From Ancylostoma caninum (Eukaryota; Nematoda; Chromadorea; Rhabditida; Ancylostomatidae), in assembly GCA_037903475.1 (NCBI GenBank), contig JBAJFG010000172.1:4146001-4210000 (forward strand): DNA of 64,000 bases. The letters are read 5' to 3'. Position numbers and translations under genes: made by a program. Positions within the stretch are counted from its first letter, which is position 1, and each line of letters begins with the position of its first letter. The notes under the pieces were generated by a model. It did not search any database. It worked only from the letters and a program-made list of their open reading frames with translations, and was not told where the DNA came from. Below are positions 35,545-47,799 of the stretch, one piece after another.

Positions 35545-38500
35545 CTAGTACCACAATCCCTCGACTGGGTCACACCCGGTCGCTTGAGTAGGTCTCACAC
35601 TGCAGGGATTCCCAATTTGGTAGATGTTGCTGTTCACAATGTTACCCCTGAAATAAATAATTGCCGTCCATAGGAAGGAGGAATGGAATTAGAAGTATAT
35701 ACATTGGACTATATCGGCACACGCCTACGTATACGTTGTCCGTTGTGCACTTTACGATAGAGCACCCCACCTTGTTAGTTGTGGCCCATGCCATCTGAAA
35801 AAATATTAGAATTAAACTTCATGTGTATATTCCCATTGATTGACATACTGTTTGATTGGAGCACTTCACACTGCAACCAAGAGGATTTCTATAACGTATT
35901 TGATTAACTCCGCCCCTTTCTTAATTTGCTTCTGACACCACAGTTGCCCAGATAAGGGAAGTGGCACCTTCAGCTAAAACCATTAAAAAAACAGGACAGC
36001 CCTGGAAACATTTTCATTATCAGTAAATCACCAACCCGGGTAAAGGAGGATATCGGGTCTTGGTCATAGATGGGGAGGAAGTTGACGTTGTTTCCGAAGT
36101 AGTCCACGTTACGAATCGGCTTCCACCATTCAGTAACGGTCTAAAAACTGGTCGAAAGTGAGGATCATCATGCATGCAAAAGTAAACGAATTTTCGCAAA
36201 AAAACCGCTTACCTTTTTTGCTGCATCTTCGAAAGTCGGAAATCTTGCCGCTGGGATCACTTTAAAGTTCTCTCCCACACCTGGTCTCGAGCTTTGTCCG
36301 GACCCTCCTGTGAGACACTGGCTTGCGTGTTCTATGGCTCCTTGTTCCAGGCCGCAGTCGTAACTCTGAAAGTGTTTTATCAGTGAGCTGCCAAAGAGTG
36401 GACAGACATTGAGCAGCTCACAATTTTCCACATGTCAGCCGCCTTTGGTAGGTATATGTTACCCTTCTGAGGAATTTCTCCCTTTGCGAGTAAGCCTCTA
36501 AATATTTCTTATTTGATCACATAAGGAGGAAATATTGTGGTAGCTCACATGTTGTACAAGAAAGGTGGTCGAAAACGCTCAGGATTTTTTTAGTACAAAA
36601 TTACCTTCGGAAGTTGTGCAGCCTTACGTATTCATTCCTGAGATTGTCGGTCATCCTGTTAGCATAGGCATGCCTGGTATTGCACATAGTGCTAGTCCCT
36701 GAATTGCATATGAATTGCATATATGTACACTGTTTCAGATTCTTGCGTTGAAATTCATGTGTGATAACTTCTGCAGTGGGTACTGTGTGAAATGCGACGA
36801 CAGGAATTAGACAAGAAAGGAAGGGAGCCTTTTATAGATAGGAACGCTGAAATCAGTACCCCACACTCTCTCACTATTAGGGAGAAAGTGGTTATTTCAA
36901 GACGGAAAAAGATGTTAGAAAAGCTTCTCTGAGTTTAGGCAAAAATTGGAATTTTGGTGAGCGGAATAATTTTGTCAGCGTAACTTTCTACAGCGCACTT
37001 TACAAAACCAGCCCTGCTGGTTTTGAATCCCTTTTGGCGTGAAGAAATTACTGGAAATATAGCACATCACTAGCCTGTGGGGAATTGCGCTTGCGGAGAA
37101 GGAGCTTTTGTTGTTGTTGCCCCAGATGCGCTTGTTGACGAAGATGTGCTTGTTGCCATAGATGAACTTGTTGAGGAAGCTGTTGATGAAGATGTGCTTG
37201 CCGATGTAGATGAGCTTGTTGTCGCACTACGTTCACATAGCAAGGTGGCGTTGTTACAGGCATATCCCGCTGAGCATGTGACCTCTTTGCATCCTCCGGT
37301 ATTCACAGTTGTGCCCTTATAGAGAGCCTCTCCGTTGGTGATATTTCTACAATTAACTAAATTGCAATTTTAGTTCAAAACACTGAAAATAATTCAACGA
37401 CTTTGTTCCTGATTGATTTTGAAGAAATTGTACTTGAAAACGGAGCTTTAGAAAATTACACTTTGCTCTGTACGGTCCATAAAATTTTTCCTATACAAAG
37501 CACTGATGACAGTTATTTCCTCTAAATCATGCCCTTCTCGTTCCAGTACCAGACATATTTCGCGTACTTCCAGAGACTTATCAGTAATTAACCAGTTCGT
37601 TCTGTATTTCACTGTTATCACCACAAATGCATAATGTTGCAGGCAGTAATCCTTTCCTATACAGGTTGTCGTGGTTTCTTTCGGTCAGCATTCAACTAGA
37701 ACATCTGTCGCCGAGTGATGTATTCTTCTGGAATTTCTCTGGCCATCCCAGGAAAATAGGTCAATTCTGGGCTTCGTACTAACTCAAGCTCTCACATTTG
37801 GTAGGCGAACGCTGTCGAAAGCTTTGAAAACGCTTCATGGATCTCAATATGAAAGGAGCCATATATTGAACTTTTTTGATCCTTGAGAGAAAACTGACTT
37901 ATCTTTAGAACAACTATATATATAAAACTATTATTAGCCTCATTTTTTCGGAGATGTTTCTTGAGCAGGAGGGAGAAAAAAGGAATCTGAATAACAGAAT
38001 TCAGTTTACACCACAGTTTACATCACTGCTGCAGCGACCACTCTTATAAAAATCCAGGAAGATCTATGAAATCGATAGTTGAAACTATGGGGAAACTGAT
38101 ATCACTTTCGTTAGGATCATAGTGGTAGAATTGACGTCGATCTGTTGATCCTCTTAGATTTCCATTCATTATTACTCATTATTCAACAGATTTTCCTTCT
38201 AAGTTGGTCTGATTTGTAGTGCCTTAGATTTATGAAATGTCGCAAGCTTTTAATACCCATTCACCCATGTGGCTTGATTTTCTCAACAGTTATCTTACCA
38301 GAATAATCATTTCTTCTGTTCGTGCTCTCCTTCTCACATTAGTACAAAGAACAAAAACTCACTTTCCATTCAAAATACAGTAGAACGTGACTAGCTTTGG
38401 AACATTGGCTGTAGCTGGACATCTTTCCAGTACACATCCTATCTCAGTATTGGTAGGCCGGACTAACTGGAAGCATTTTTAACTCCAGAAATCCTCTTCT

Positions 38501-41500
38501 TCATTAGAGCGAACAATAATCTTTATCTAATTTCAACTTACGTTAGAGTATGCCAAGAGATCTGTGTTGCCATTGTAAGTGGGATAGCTAATGACGGTAC
38601 CTTTTGTGGTAACAGGGAATACATTGAAATCGGCTTTTACCAGCCAAGCTTCGAGATTGCCTTGGATCACTCCTTCGACCGTGTTATCATAGTCGTTGCC
38701 GCTGAATTTACACGAAATAGATATTGTAGACCTACAATTCTCAAAACATAACAACTGAAATAGTGTTGTCCCTTATAATTTCCTTTACTACGCAACCCAA
38801 TCTGATCAAGACCACTGAGGTGCGCTCATTTCACACTACCTACTATCATATTATGGAATTCGAAAGAGAAAATCACATTACCATTAACCGAATTTGTCAT
38901 GCACTACTACTCAATTCTCATTCTGCATTCGTATGATACTGTTACTTTCGGAAAAATATGATTTCGGTCGTTCCTGGAGTTCAACCTTACTGCAAACCAC
39001 AGCTCTTCTAAGTACACCTTCCTTTGTTTTAGAGTTTTTTTATAAGTTTCTTATTTTTCCACTAATGTTTGCTCTTTATGCTCCTGATGCTCAAGAAGTA
39101 GCAAAGTTGCGATGCTCATTGTCAGAACTGGCAATTACGACTTCTGCTTAAGTTAAGAAACTAACTTTTAAACTTTCTTATCAAGTGAATTATTCCAGCA
39201 ACTGCCCACAACCTACGGAGATGTCCCTCGATATTCCACTGTTGGAGCAGAATCCACATAAGCGTATTCACATGGCATACATTAGGACATACTCAAAGGT
39301 TAGTGCATACCTTTTTTAGAAGTCAGTTGCGTGCACTCTACAGCAATTCAATCGCAAATTGACTTTCAACGAAGCGCAAATGTTATGAAGATTGTAAATG
39401 AAATGTTCTTGTAAATAAACGTACTAGTAGAGGACATCTGCCAATCCTTCGCCGTTATTCGGTTTGGTTGGGTTTGCCGGATTCACACAGTTACCGTTGA
39501 TAGTTTTTATAGCCTTCTGCTCAAGATCACAACTCCAACTCTACAATGGCTGTAGATTAGTTCTCCGTTGAACTGAACGATCTGTATGTAGAATTTCTTC
39601 TAGATTATTTGAGGGGAAGCTCAATGAACGGAACATAGTAATAGACTAGCTGAGACCACACCTGTAGTTTCAAGGTTTCAAAGGCTCAGCTTCAAAACAG
39701 AACATGAGTCTGACGTTATAAAAAGTTCCCGCGCTTCTCATAATTTGTATCTATTTGTTCTCTCTCTTGATAGACGACGAAGCGTTTGTATTCGTTCCAG
39801 AGCAGTTTCTCTACAAGTATGTCCTCACCATTTCTAGGACAACTTAACTTCATCCAAGTTAAAGGCATTGAATATAGGAATACCAGGTGGCAAAAGGGCT
39901 CGCCCTTGAATCCAAAAAGGGAGTGGTGTTGCTCTAAACGTTTGCGCTGTGAGAGAACAGTGTGTTCTAGCTGGAGAGATCGCTCAAGGTTGGCTTAAGG
40001 GGCTTGCATACTTTTGCAGCAGCTGCGTCGGCGATGCCGTGGCAAACGTGGGTGAGCGGCAAAAGTTGTCGCCGGGTAGTAATCCATACCCATTTCCCCT
40101 ATCACCAAACAATCGTATCTTGTTAAACTTCAAAACATGAAGAAAAACTGCTGGAACTTATTTGATAGCCTGATGCATCGGCGAGAGTATTTAAAGGGAA
40201 GGGTTCCTTAATTTAGAAAAGTACAGTCCTATTACACAGACCAACTTTCGGAACTTCCGCGGGTGACTCGACGGAAGTTCCGAAATTGAACAAGAGTGAC
40301 GTAATTCGCGCATTATAGAGTCAATCATAATTTGATTAATAGGGTAAAAGCGGCCAACATAGAGGGATGAGCACCTCCATGCGTCCTGGTGCCAAAAATC
40401 ATGGGATCACGAGCCCCACCACAGATTGTTTCACCACGTAGCACTAATTACAGCTCTAGCGGCTTCATTTTCAGAATGATGAGCTTCAGGCAGGTCTGCC
40501 AACTGACTGTGCTACGTATCTGCATCGGGTTTCAAAATCAATGATAACATGTAAAAATTCCTCTTTGGTAAAAATCTGTCAAATTTTAGTATTTGTATGA
40601 ATAATCCCAGGCGTACTGTTATCTGACACGAGCTTTACCGGAAATTCGACATTACGGATGTCATTATTGGGGCATCCCGAAGTGAATTTCGAGGAAAATA
40701 TAGCGTAAAAATTTTCTTATTCTACCACGGCTTCTTATTTGTCTAGCCGAAGTCAATCAAGGACATATCACTACAAAAATTGGACGAAAACATGCCATTT
40801 GATCGGTTAGTTTCTTGGATCATTCTATCTTTCTCGAAGCTCCGCGGAAGTTCCAAAGCTACTTTTTTCTCTGCGTCATCATTCGGAACTTCCGAAGATA
40901 TCGATGAGTAACGTCATATTTTGGCGGAAGTTCCGAAAATCGGGCTCCAACAGTAAATGAGGCTCCGCGGAAGTTCCGAAAGTTTGTCTGGGTATATTGG
41001 TTGTTCTTATTGATGGAGCCACAGAAGTCTCATCATAATTATATCTTGGTGCGAAGGACCTTAAAGGCAGCAAGCACGGAAAATTTTGTTGCAAACGTTC
41101 CGAAAGTTTTGAAAAACGCCGGACTTGGGGAATATTTTTTTGCAGTACGAGCTGCACTGTAAGTGTCCTTTTAACCCTGTTTCTCAGCTGATTACGTATG
41201 TTTTCATTCGATTGCATTAGGTATTAACATACAATTACAATGAACAATTCTATTTCCAAAAAGATGTATATGCCTTGAATTATTTCTTACTGCAGCGGGC
41301 TTAATGAAAATGAAAGCGCCTATGGAGAGGGCCAAAGAGTGAAATGGAAATCGACCACCGCAGCGCAGTTCGAGGACATCTCCACCAGCACATGTGCGTC
41401 CTTCAGAAAGATTTGTGGTATAATTAATTTAATATGCTTTCTGTCCTTCGCTATGCCCTAGCGTTGTATCGATCACACTGTTCCACTGATCTGAAAATGC

Positions 41501-42478
41501 ATAGCGTATTGTGAATGAAACCACCAAAATTCAGCCGCACTCGCGGTCAATTTTGCGTCCACACCGATGGAATTTAGACTGCACGTATCAGGATAATGAT
41601 CCAGGGAATGAAAAAAAAATTGGGAAATGACATATGTCGAAACCAGGTGCAGTCTTAAAGGCAGGGGGCCACCTCGTTCTGCCTGTTGGACTTACCATTA
41701 ATCCTAGACCTTCTCATCATGTCGATCCCTGGGATGTACATCAACAGGCACGGAAGCGACGAAATACCCATTTTTGAAAGGCACGAACTGGGTAAAAATT
41801 TGGAGCCCGGAGACGGATCGCTCCAAGCTGTGCTGGCTGCCTGCCACGGCTGCCGCGTTGGTCAGCGAGTCTTGGTGTGTTCAATCGATAAGATCATCGG
41901 CTTCACATGTCAACTCGGGTTTGCAAACTGTTACAGACCCCGTCCTGGAAGACGGGTTTATAGACCATTCTGAGACAATTTACGTATACCGTTGGAACCA
42001 TCGCGTCGAGTAGATGCAGAATCTGCTGTTAGCTGAACTACGAAGATGAGGTGGACCTCTGCCTTTAAATAGTTAATAAAATTATTGCCAATAATATATT
42101 CATGGACTATTAATCATATCAAACGGCATCGATTATGTGGTGTAATTCACCAAGTTATTAACTGACCAGTTTAGTCATGTCCGTCGCTGGTGGCAAGAAT
42201 GTTTGTGGGTTTGGTGGGTCAAAGCCATTCTGTTGCGTGCCCTTGGCCAGAGCCTCTCGACGAGTATTTATCGGCTTAAGAACATTGTTGTCGATTGTAT
42301 TCTTGTCTAGGTAACCATTCGGCTTACACTGTGGTTCAACAAATACGACCGGTTTCCCTAAAGAGAACGTATTACTCCATGAACTTATCCATACGATTGA
42401 TAAGATAGGGCACTTACCTTCGGATAGGGCAGGCAAAAGAGAGGTTATGGCAAGCGCTATGAAATGGATGTTGATCAT
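35545..42478 (-). CDS. ASP-C: secreted double-CAP (SCP/TAPS) protein, 12 exons, ~513 aa; possible splice lesion
   Basis: Exons in transcript order: 42478-42418, 42357-42167, 39540-39425, about 38716-38542, 38466-38363, 37346-37075, 36698-36605, 36497-36422, 36365-36213, 36140-36036, 35794-35703, 35647-35545. Signal peptide: MINIHFIALAITSLLPALSEG. CAP domain 1 has PINTRREALAKG, CDLEQKAIKTINGNC and PTNTEIGC. The Ser/Thr linker has many TSSS words and ends PSPQAQFPTG, as in ASP-A. Domain 2 is almost the ASP-A sequence (RLHNFRR, LEQGA, VGENF, ISSFTRMAW). At exon 4 the acceptor expected from the paralogs reads AT instead of AG, and the next AG upstream (exon from 38731) makes an in-frame TAG with exon 3. 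Every other exon is open, so the gene is either newly damaged or rescued by another splice. The exon 6 donor is GC. Intron 1 is 60 nt, in frame and stop-free. Intron 2 holds two transposons. Confidence 0.82.
40237..40991. mobile_element. ~755-bp TIR element in intron 2 of ASP-C
   Basis: The left end, cagaccaactttcggaactt followed by ccgcgg, is the reverse complement (25 of 26) of the right end. The palindrome cggaagttccg, whole or with one change, occurs at both ends and about five more times inside (for example near 40271, 40840, 40883, 40925). No transposase frame. Likely a MITE; target duplication not clear. Confidence 0.75.
41655..42068. mobile_element. TTAA-flanked MITE copy 1, ~414 bp
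   Basis: Bounded by TTAA with ~21-bp terminal inverted repeats (ttaaaggcagggggccacct against the reverse complement of the right end, ttaaaggcagaggtccacct). About 94% identical by eye to 52434-52848. A ~95-residue plus-strand frame is open in both copies but replacement changes are frequent, so I take it as non-coding. The TTAA target is typical of piggyBac-type elements; that assignment is inference. Confidence 0.85.
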
Positions 42479-42504
42479 GTTCTGCTGAATTAGCTGTCTT
42501 GCAG

Positions 42505-42563
42505 CCCTTTTATTGGGAGATGTTACATGAGGAGAACGTGACCTCATAGCCCCCGCTTAACAT
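42505..42563 (-). promoter_or_regulatory. Conserved promoter block of ASP-C
   Basis: Minus strand: ATGTTAAGCGGGGGCTATG, AGGTCACGTTC and TATA-like CCCAATAAAAGG about 27 nt before the ATG. The first block is identical to ASP-B. Confidence 0.65.
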
Positions 42564-42639
42564 GATGGAACGTATTAATTTTTTTTCAAAGTCCTGAACA
42601 ATGGGAAGAGCTTTCATCAACCGCTCTCTCTGTTTCATA

Positions 42640-43900
42640 CCGATTTAACATCGAAAAGTCATGTAAATGCCAAAAGCAGCAAGTGCCAAAAGATCGAGCC
42701 GTAAATGCCGAGATTGTTGTTAACAAATCACACCGGGCTTTGAATCTATTCCGAAATTAATCCAGTGGGCCGAGCAAATTCTCATGTAACATCGAATTTG
42801 TGTCAATATTCTGACATGACTGACTCAAATGAAAAAAAAAACCGCATAATCTCGAAATGTCTAGTGATTTTGATGTGTGATGTATGATTGAATGCTGTCC
42901 GCGTTGCAATAATCTATGTTTACAAAAGAGCTGGGTTATGGTAGTGCCAGTCACCTCGATCCTGGATTCATGCATGTTTCGCTCTCCGAAATCGTGTACA
43001 GCTCACCTTATACCATCACAGAAAGAGGTGGGTAAACTACTCTTTTAAGCTACTCTTTGCTTTTGATTGTGCACCATACCCGCTCCTAGGCTACAGCTCC
43101 CACTACGTAGAAGAATGACACATCTCCTTGGATGGGAAAGCAAGATCGTCTTCTTCTTTGCATATCCAAAGCCAGTACGACATCAGGTTAGTTACTCCAG
43201 ACAATGTCAAGCATATACATGGAGATGCGAAAAAGTTCCTCTGTAGTCGTCACTACACTTTTTTTCCCAGACTCACCAGTGACTTGCTACGGAATGACCA
43301 AGCTTTTGGCATCGTTTGAGCTTTGATCAGCCCATCAGGGGCAACATCAACATAACATCGGTAAGCCATGCTCAAAGCGTGCATAGTTACTGCGTAGGCT
43401 GCATTTGTGATCCGAAACTTGAGTGGCTGCGATGTTTCTTATCTGATTGAAATTATGTATGTCTGGGTTACTTTTTCCATGAAAAAAGAGGAGCTTCATC
43501 TCAATTTAGGAACTTCCTGCAGTGCTGAGGAAGTGCTAGCAGAGATTAGGCAATTCGGACCAACACTCAATTCTGATTCCCGGAAAGGGCTTTTTTCTCA
43601 CCTCTCCTCCATCCAGTGGTATAAGCGAAACGAGATTCAGTAATTTTGTTTCCTCTCTTGTTTATCCTCTTAGCATAGGGTGTTTTCCATGAGCTGTGGG
43701 CTAGAAGCACAAAGAAAGATTTAGATGCATGAAATTCCAAAATAGGCCGTCAGATTCCACTTATTCCTTAGCTTTTTGCCGTGAGACTCCACACAGTGAA
43801 CTCAGCTCCCCTCACATCTTCCACGGAGCTCTATTCAGACGTTCAGTTATTCTTGCAAGTGCAGAGTTCTGAGGACAGCATGCATTGGCTTGATGGGAAA
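42640..43900. repeat. Duplicated upstream flank of ASP-C, with module copy 4
   Basis: Collinear with 31470-33200 upstream of ASP-B, including the module marker gattttgatgtgtgatgtat near 42872 and gtcaagcatatacatgga near 43206. Open frames in it are not conserved as protein between the copies. Confidence 0.7.
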
Positions 43901-43949
43901 ACCTTGTCCGAAATTTTGCAGAAATTCTTCCTATTTGGATATTAGGCGG

Positions 43950-46100
43950 GAAGGTGTGGGACCTATATGATATCGAAGTACATTTGCTAAGCTATTCATC
44001 AAGCGGTGTACAACTTCTGCCCTTGACATGCTTCAAATTAATGAAGGAGTCCGGAGATATGAGCTTTTTGGAGCAACCACGCCTTGTACGATCCCATGTC
44101 ACAAGGCTGCAGGAGTGTCGCAGTTCGAAATGTTCCCGCGGAGCAGGGCAGTCACTTCTTACCACCTGAGCAGGCCCGGTTTGGGAACTGGTGAGAACGA
44201 TCGACAAAAAAAAACGGAAAACAGTGAGAACTCTGTACTGCCCCACACATTTCAACACCAATTCTACCTCTCTTTCCGACGAAGAGACCTAGTATAAACA
44301 AGCGAAAATGAGAAGATTCCCTGTACCTGCTCTTCTCCTGACGTTGCACTCTCTGATGTTTGCTTGCTGAAGAAATAATTTTCCAAAATGGGTAGTGTAG
44401 AGTCGGGGGACTTTGACTCTTCCGACTTACAGAAACCGAAGCTCTAGAGGGATGAGATCAGCGACGTCATATTATCCAATGAATACCGCGAGGACTCTGC
44501 TAACTACTAACAACTACTATATGTATTATTGGTAGAGAAAGTTGTTGCATAAAGTTGTGATGAAAACAAAAAGGGATTTGAATTTTGCACAGGCATTTTC
44601 CGCCAACCCAATACCGAGACATAACTGTTTGAAAACTGGACCATATAGGGTGACAACAAAGTCTTCGACCAACGACTTTGTAGCAGTTATTTCTGGCGCT
44701 TTGTCGGAAAACCCATGATTTTGTAACTGCTTTGACTATTCAAAGGTCTACAACGCACGTAAAATTCCATAGTACATACGTGTACCCGAATCTTGTATGA
44801 TCTGCAGAAATGAAACGAGGCAGAGGTGGCCGCAAGTATAGTCTCTGTGACATCCTTTCCAAGAACTTCTTTTAGTTGTCTCTCCGAATCACCAATTTTC
44901 TGTTTAGTATTTGAGAGGACAGAAGCCCTTTTCCTAGCGAAATCCATGCTTTAACTAGTTTTGTTGACTGGTAACGGTCAAAGGATTGCCAGCTCCATTT
45001 CATGCCTGTGAAGTTCACAAAAAAGGGTGAAAGTAAGCAGAGCGAAGTCCTGACATGGATATCATTTCTTAGAGAATTAAGCCCCTCTGATAAAAATAAG
45101 GCGGACATCTGATGAAAGATCTCCATCGTGTTTCAAAAGAAAAAGTAGGAGGAGGTTGGTTTGGATTCCCCAGTTTCTGATCTCATATTTGCAAACCAAT
45201 CATATTTGCTTCATAATTAACGTGCTCCCTTGAACAAAGGCCTGCGGATCTCTGAAGCTCAACGCTTGGAATACAGGAGTTGAACTAACTTTTGCCATGA
45301 TACCATCTTCCTTGGTGCAAACCTAACTAGAAAGCTGGACCATAAAACCAACTTGTGGCCTTCGTGCGCTGCAATTGCCTATAGTTTTTTCAACTCTACG
45401 AAAAAGCCTAGAGAGATATCCAAAATCCAAGAGAGGATTCTCAAAGCGCATGAATTCTATGTACGTAGCCCAGGTAAATTTTCAGACTTCTAGCCTATCC
45501 AATCCCTGTTTTACAATTTGTTACATTTGGTCAAGGACTTTGTCACTCTGTAGATTCATACGGCAAATCTGTAAGTGGTCAGGCTGAGCTGAGTTTCTGT
45601 TTTTTTCTTGTGAAACCGTCGTTTCCACTTCAGCAGTTACTAGATGTGCTTGTCAGATGCCTTCTCTAGGAGTGGATAACAGAAATGCAAATGTTTGAAA
45701 AGAGTCGGTCATGGCGACCGAATGGAATCAAATTAAAACTGTTCGATTCCACTAGTCAAGTTTCTAAGAAAAAACCTTCGGTGGGGTAGAAATCTGTGAA
45801 CTGTTGTTCTTTAGAAAGGTTCGTAGAATGGATTCTATGTGGAATCCCAACATAAGCTAGATTCCTTGCAGTACGTCCGGCCTATTTCTGATAGATAACG
45901 CGCTTTTGCCTATCGCTGACTGAAAGCAACCAGGCTTGTATAGGGTGGCAATGTCCCTCGACATTTCAACCATTATAGCTGATCGTCTCCTCTCAGCTTC
46001 AAGTGAAGCGCTGCTCTCGACGATACTCCAACTCCATCAAAGGTTGTTCGGTTCGACCACGTTGCAACCTCAAAAATTTCGAAATCTTTCTTGTACACTG
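43950..46100. other. Intergenic, no gene recognised
   Basis: Open frames of 70-90 residues occur on both strands at 43954-44349 and 44687-45126, overlapping one another, with no family motif and no supporting splice structure. I call none of them genes. Confidence 0.4.
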
Positions 46101-46129
46101 CGTTTCATAACTATACGACCACCTTCTCT

Positions 46130-46372
46130 AATAACCGTGCAGCATAAACGCAGCCCAAACAGCGTAATGTTTCGAGTAGAATCCCTAGCAGCAACGGTTC
46201 CCAGTTACTGCCATCCTCCCATTGATAGCTGCTGTCCCTCAGCAATTGCTGCTGAACGGCCGACAACTTGAGCAGCAATCGAGAGGAGGATGACAGCAAC
46301 TGGCAACCGTTGCTGCTAGCGTTTCTACTCGAACCATTACGCCGTTCGGGCTGCGTTCGTGCTGCATGGTTA
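46130..46372. repeat. Inverted-repeat element, ~90-bp arms
   Basis: Left arm 46130-46219 and right arm 46284-46372 are reverse complements at roughly 85%. Shared blocks are ctagcagcaacggtt, cgagtagaa and cgcagccc.aac. The spacer is itself partly self-complementary (agcaattgctgct). A degenerate relative is at 16490-16590. Confidence 0.8.
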
Positions 46373-46759
46373 TCAGAGTTATTCTTTGCAGCTGTGCGTG
46401 ATGCATCAATATTAGAATTTTTCTATGGTTGGCAGTAAATTCAGCGTACATAATAACCTTGGAGCGCAAATTTCCACACAGCACACTTATCTCCTGAGTT
46501 TGAGTTTTAAAATGCGGTGCTACCGTTCTTCCCATGTCTCATATCTATACTTCCACTAACGAATAATGAAAATTGATGAAAGTTTTTCGCCCCAGCTTGG
46601 ATGTGCAAGGGTGGCAAATGGTGGTTTTCACATTTTTCTTAGTAGCCCTCGCGGTACATCCTTAAGCACAGAAGAGAAAGCTCAGTCCCGACCTCTTAAC
46701 GATGCAGGACTAAGTGGTTGAGCCATCGTGATGAAGATGGTCGTACTCACTGCCTTCCT

Positions 46760-47430
46760 CGCAAATTAGCACCACGAATTTATGATTTACACCATTCACT
46801 TCGAAGAAGCTTAGTTGTATCGAATTTGAGATGTAGACTGGTAGCGCGAAAATGAATGCTCAGTGCCAGGAGCACCCGATTACCAAAAAATCGAAAAAAA
46901 AAGGTTGACGGTAGAGTGAAATAACAAACAGCTACCGTAACGAGTACCAAAAAATCAAAAGCAAATGCTTCAGCTGTCATTTACAAATCACACTGGGATT
47001 TGAACTGTTCTCGAAATGAGTCCTGTGCACGTAGCATATTCACATTTATGCTCGGACACGCGGCAACCTCTAATGCAGCCGGGGCAGCAATTAGAAAAAA
47101 AAAACATGAATTTCGAAATATGAAGTGATTTTGATGTGTGATTTATATTCGGGTGTTGACTTAACGTAAGTGCAAAAATGAGCTGGATTATAGTGGTGCT
47201 ATCCTCATCGCTTGTGACCACATGCATGTTCCTGTAGACGAAATCAAGTACGACTTGCCTTAGACTATCACACAGAGAGGTATGTGATGGAACGCATTGC
47301 TCTTGATCATAAGCTTGACCCACTACTGAGTCCCTCCAACATTTTCCCATTTTAGGAAGCATAGGACATATCTGTGGGTTTGGTTCCAAAACAGGAACAT
47401 CTTTTCAGTTGGTATAGCTCACCCAACGTG
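46760..47430. repeat. Array-associated module, copy 5
   Basis: The longest form of the module, collinear with 14930-15540, and containing gattttgatgtgtgat near 47125. It ends with tgatatcaggttagtta near 47432, a phrase also present at the end of copies 3 and 4 (near 31990 and 43180). Confidence 0.6.
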
Positions 47431-47471
47431 ATATCAGGTTAGTTACAGATGTAAGAATACTTATATCTTCC

Positions 47472-47786
47472 GTGTAGGCTGTGAGCAAGTCAATACAGTG
47501 TACGTCAATGGTGTTGGCCCATCTACGGCCTCGAGAAGGACGTCGCGCAACCGCACCATGCGCGCCTTAACCGATGTTTCTGCTACTGTTACGCTATTTC
47601 TAGCAGCTTTTCCACCCGATTTTAAGAACTTTCGACCAGATTGGAAAAACGAGCCCTGAAATGGAATTTCGGCTGCAAACGACACCGACCAGATGTGCGC
47701 GTCGCGGTCGCGCTGCGTCCTTCTCGAGGCTGCGGATGGGCCAGCACCATTGACGTCCACTGTATTGACTTGCGCACAGCCTATAC
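47472..47786. mobile_element. MITE copy 2 with ~65-bp terminal inverted repeats
   Basis: The left end (taggctgtgagcaagtcaat, then acagtgtacgtcaatgg and onward to cctcgagaaggacg) is mirrored at the right end with only a handful of mismatches. The interior matches the copy at 29091-29352. No transposase. The open frame of ~119 residues across it is a consequence of the repeat. Confidence 0.9.
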
Positions 47787-47799
47787 TGATATATAACCT

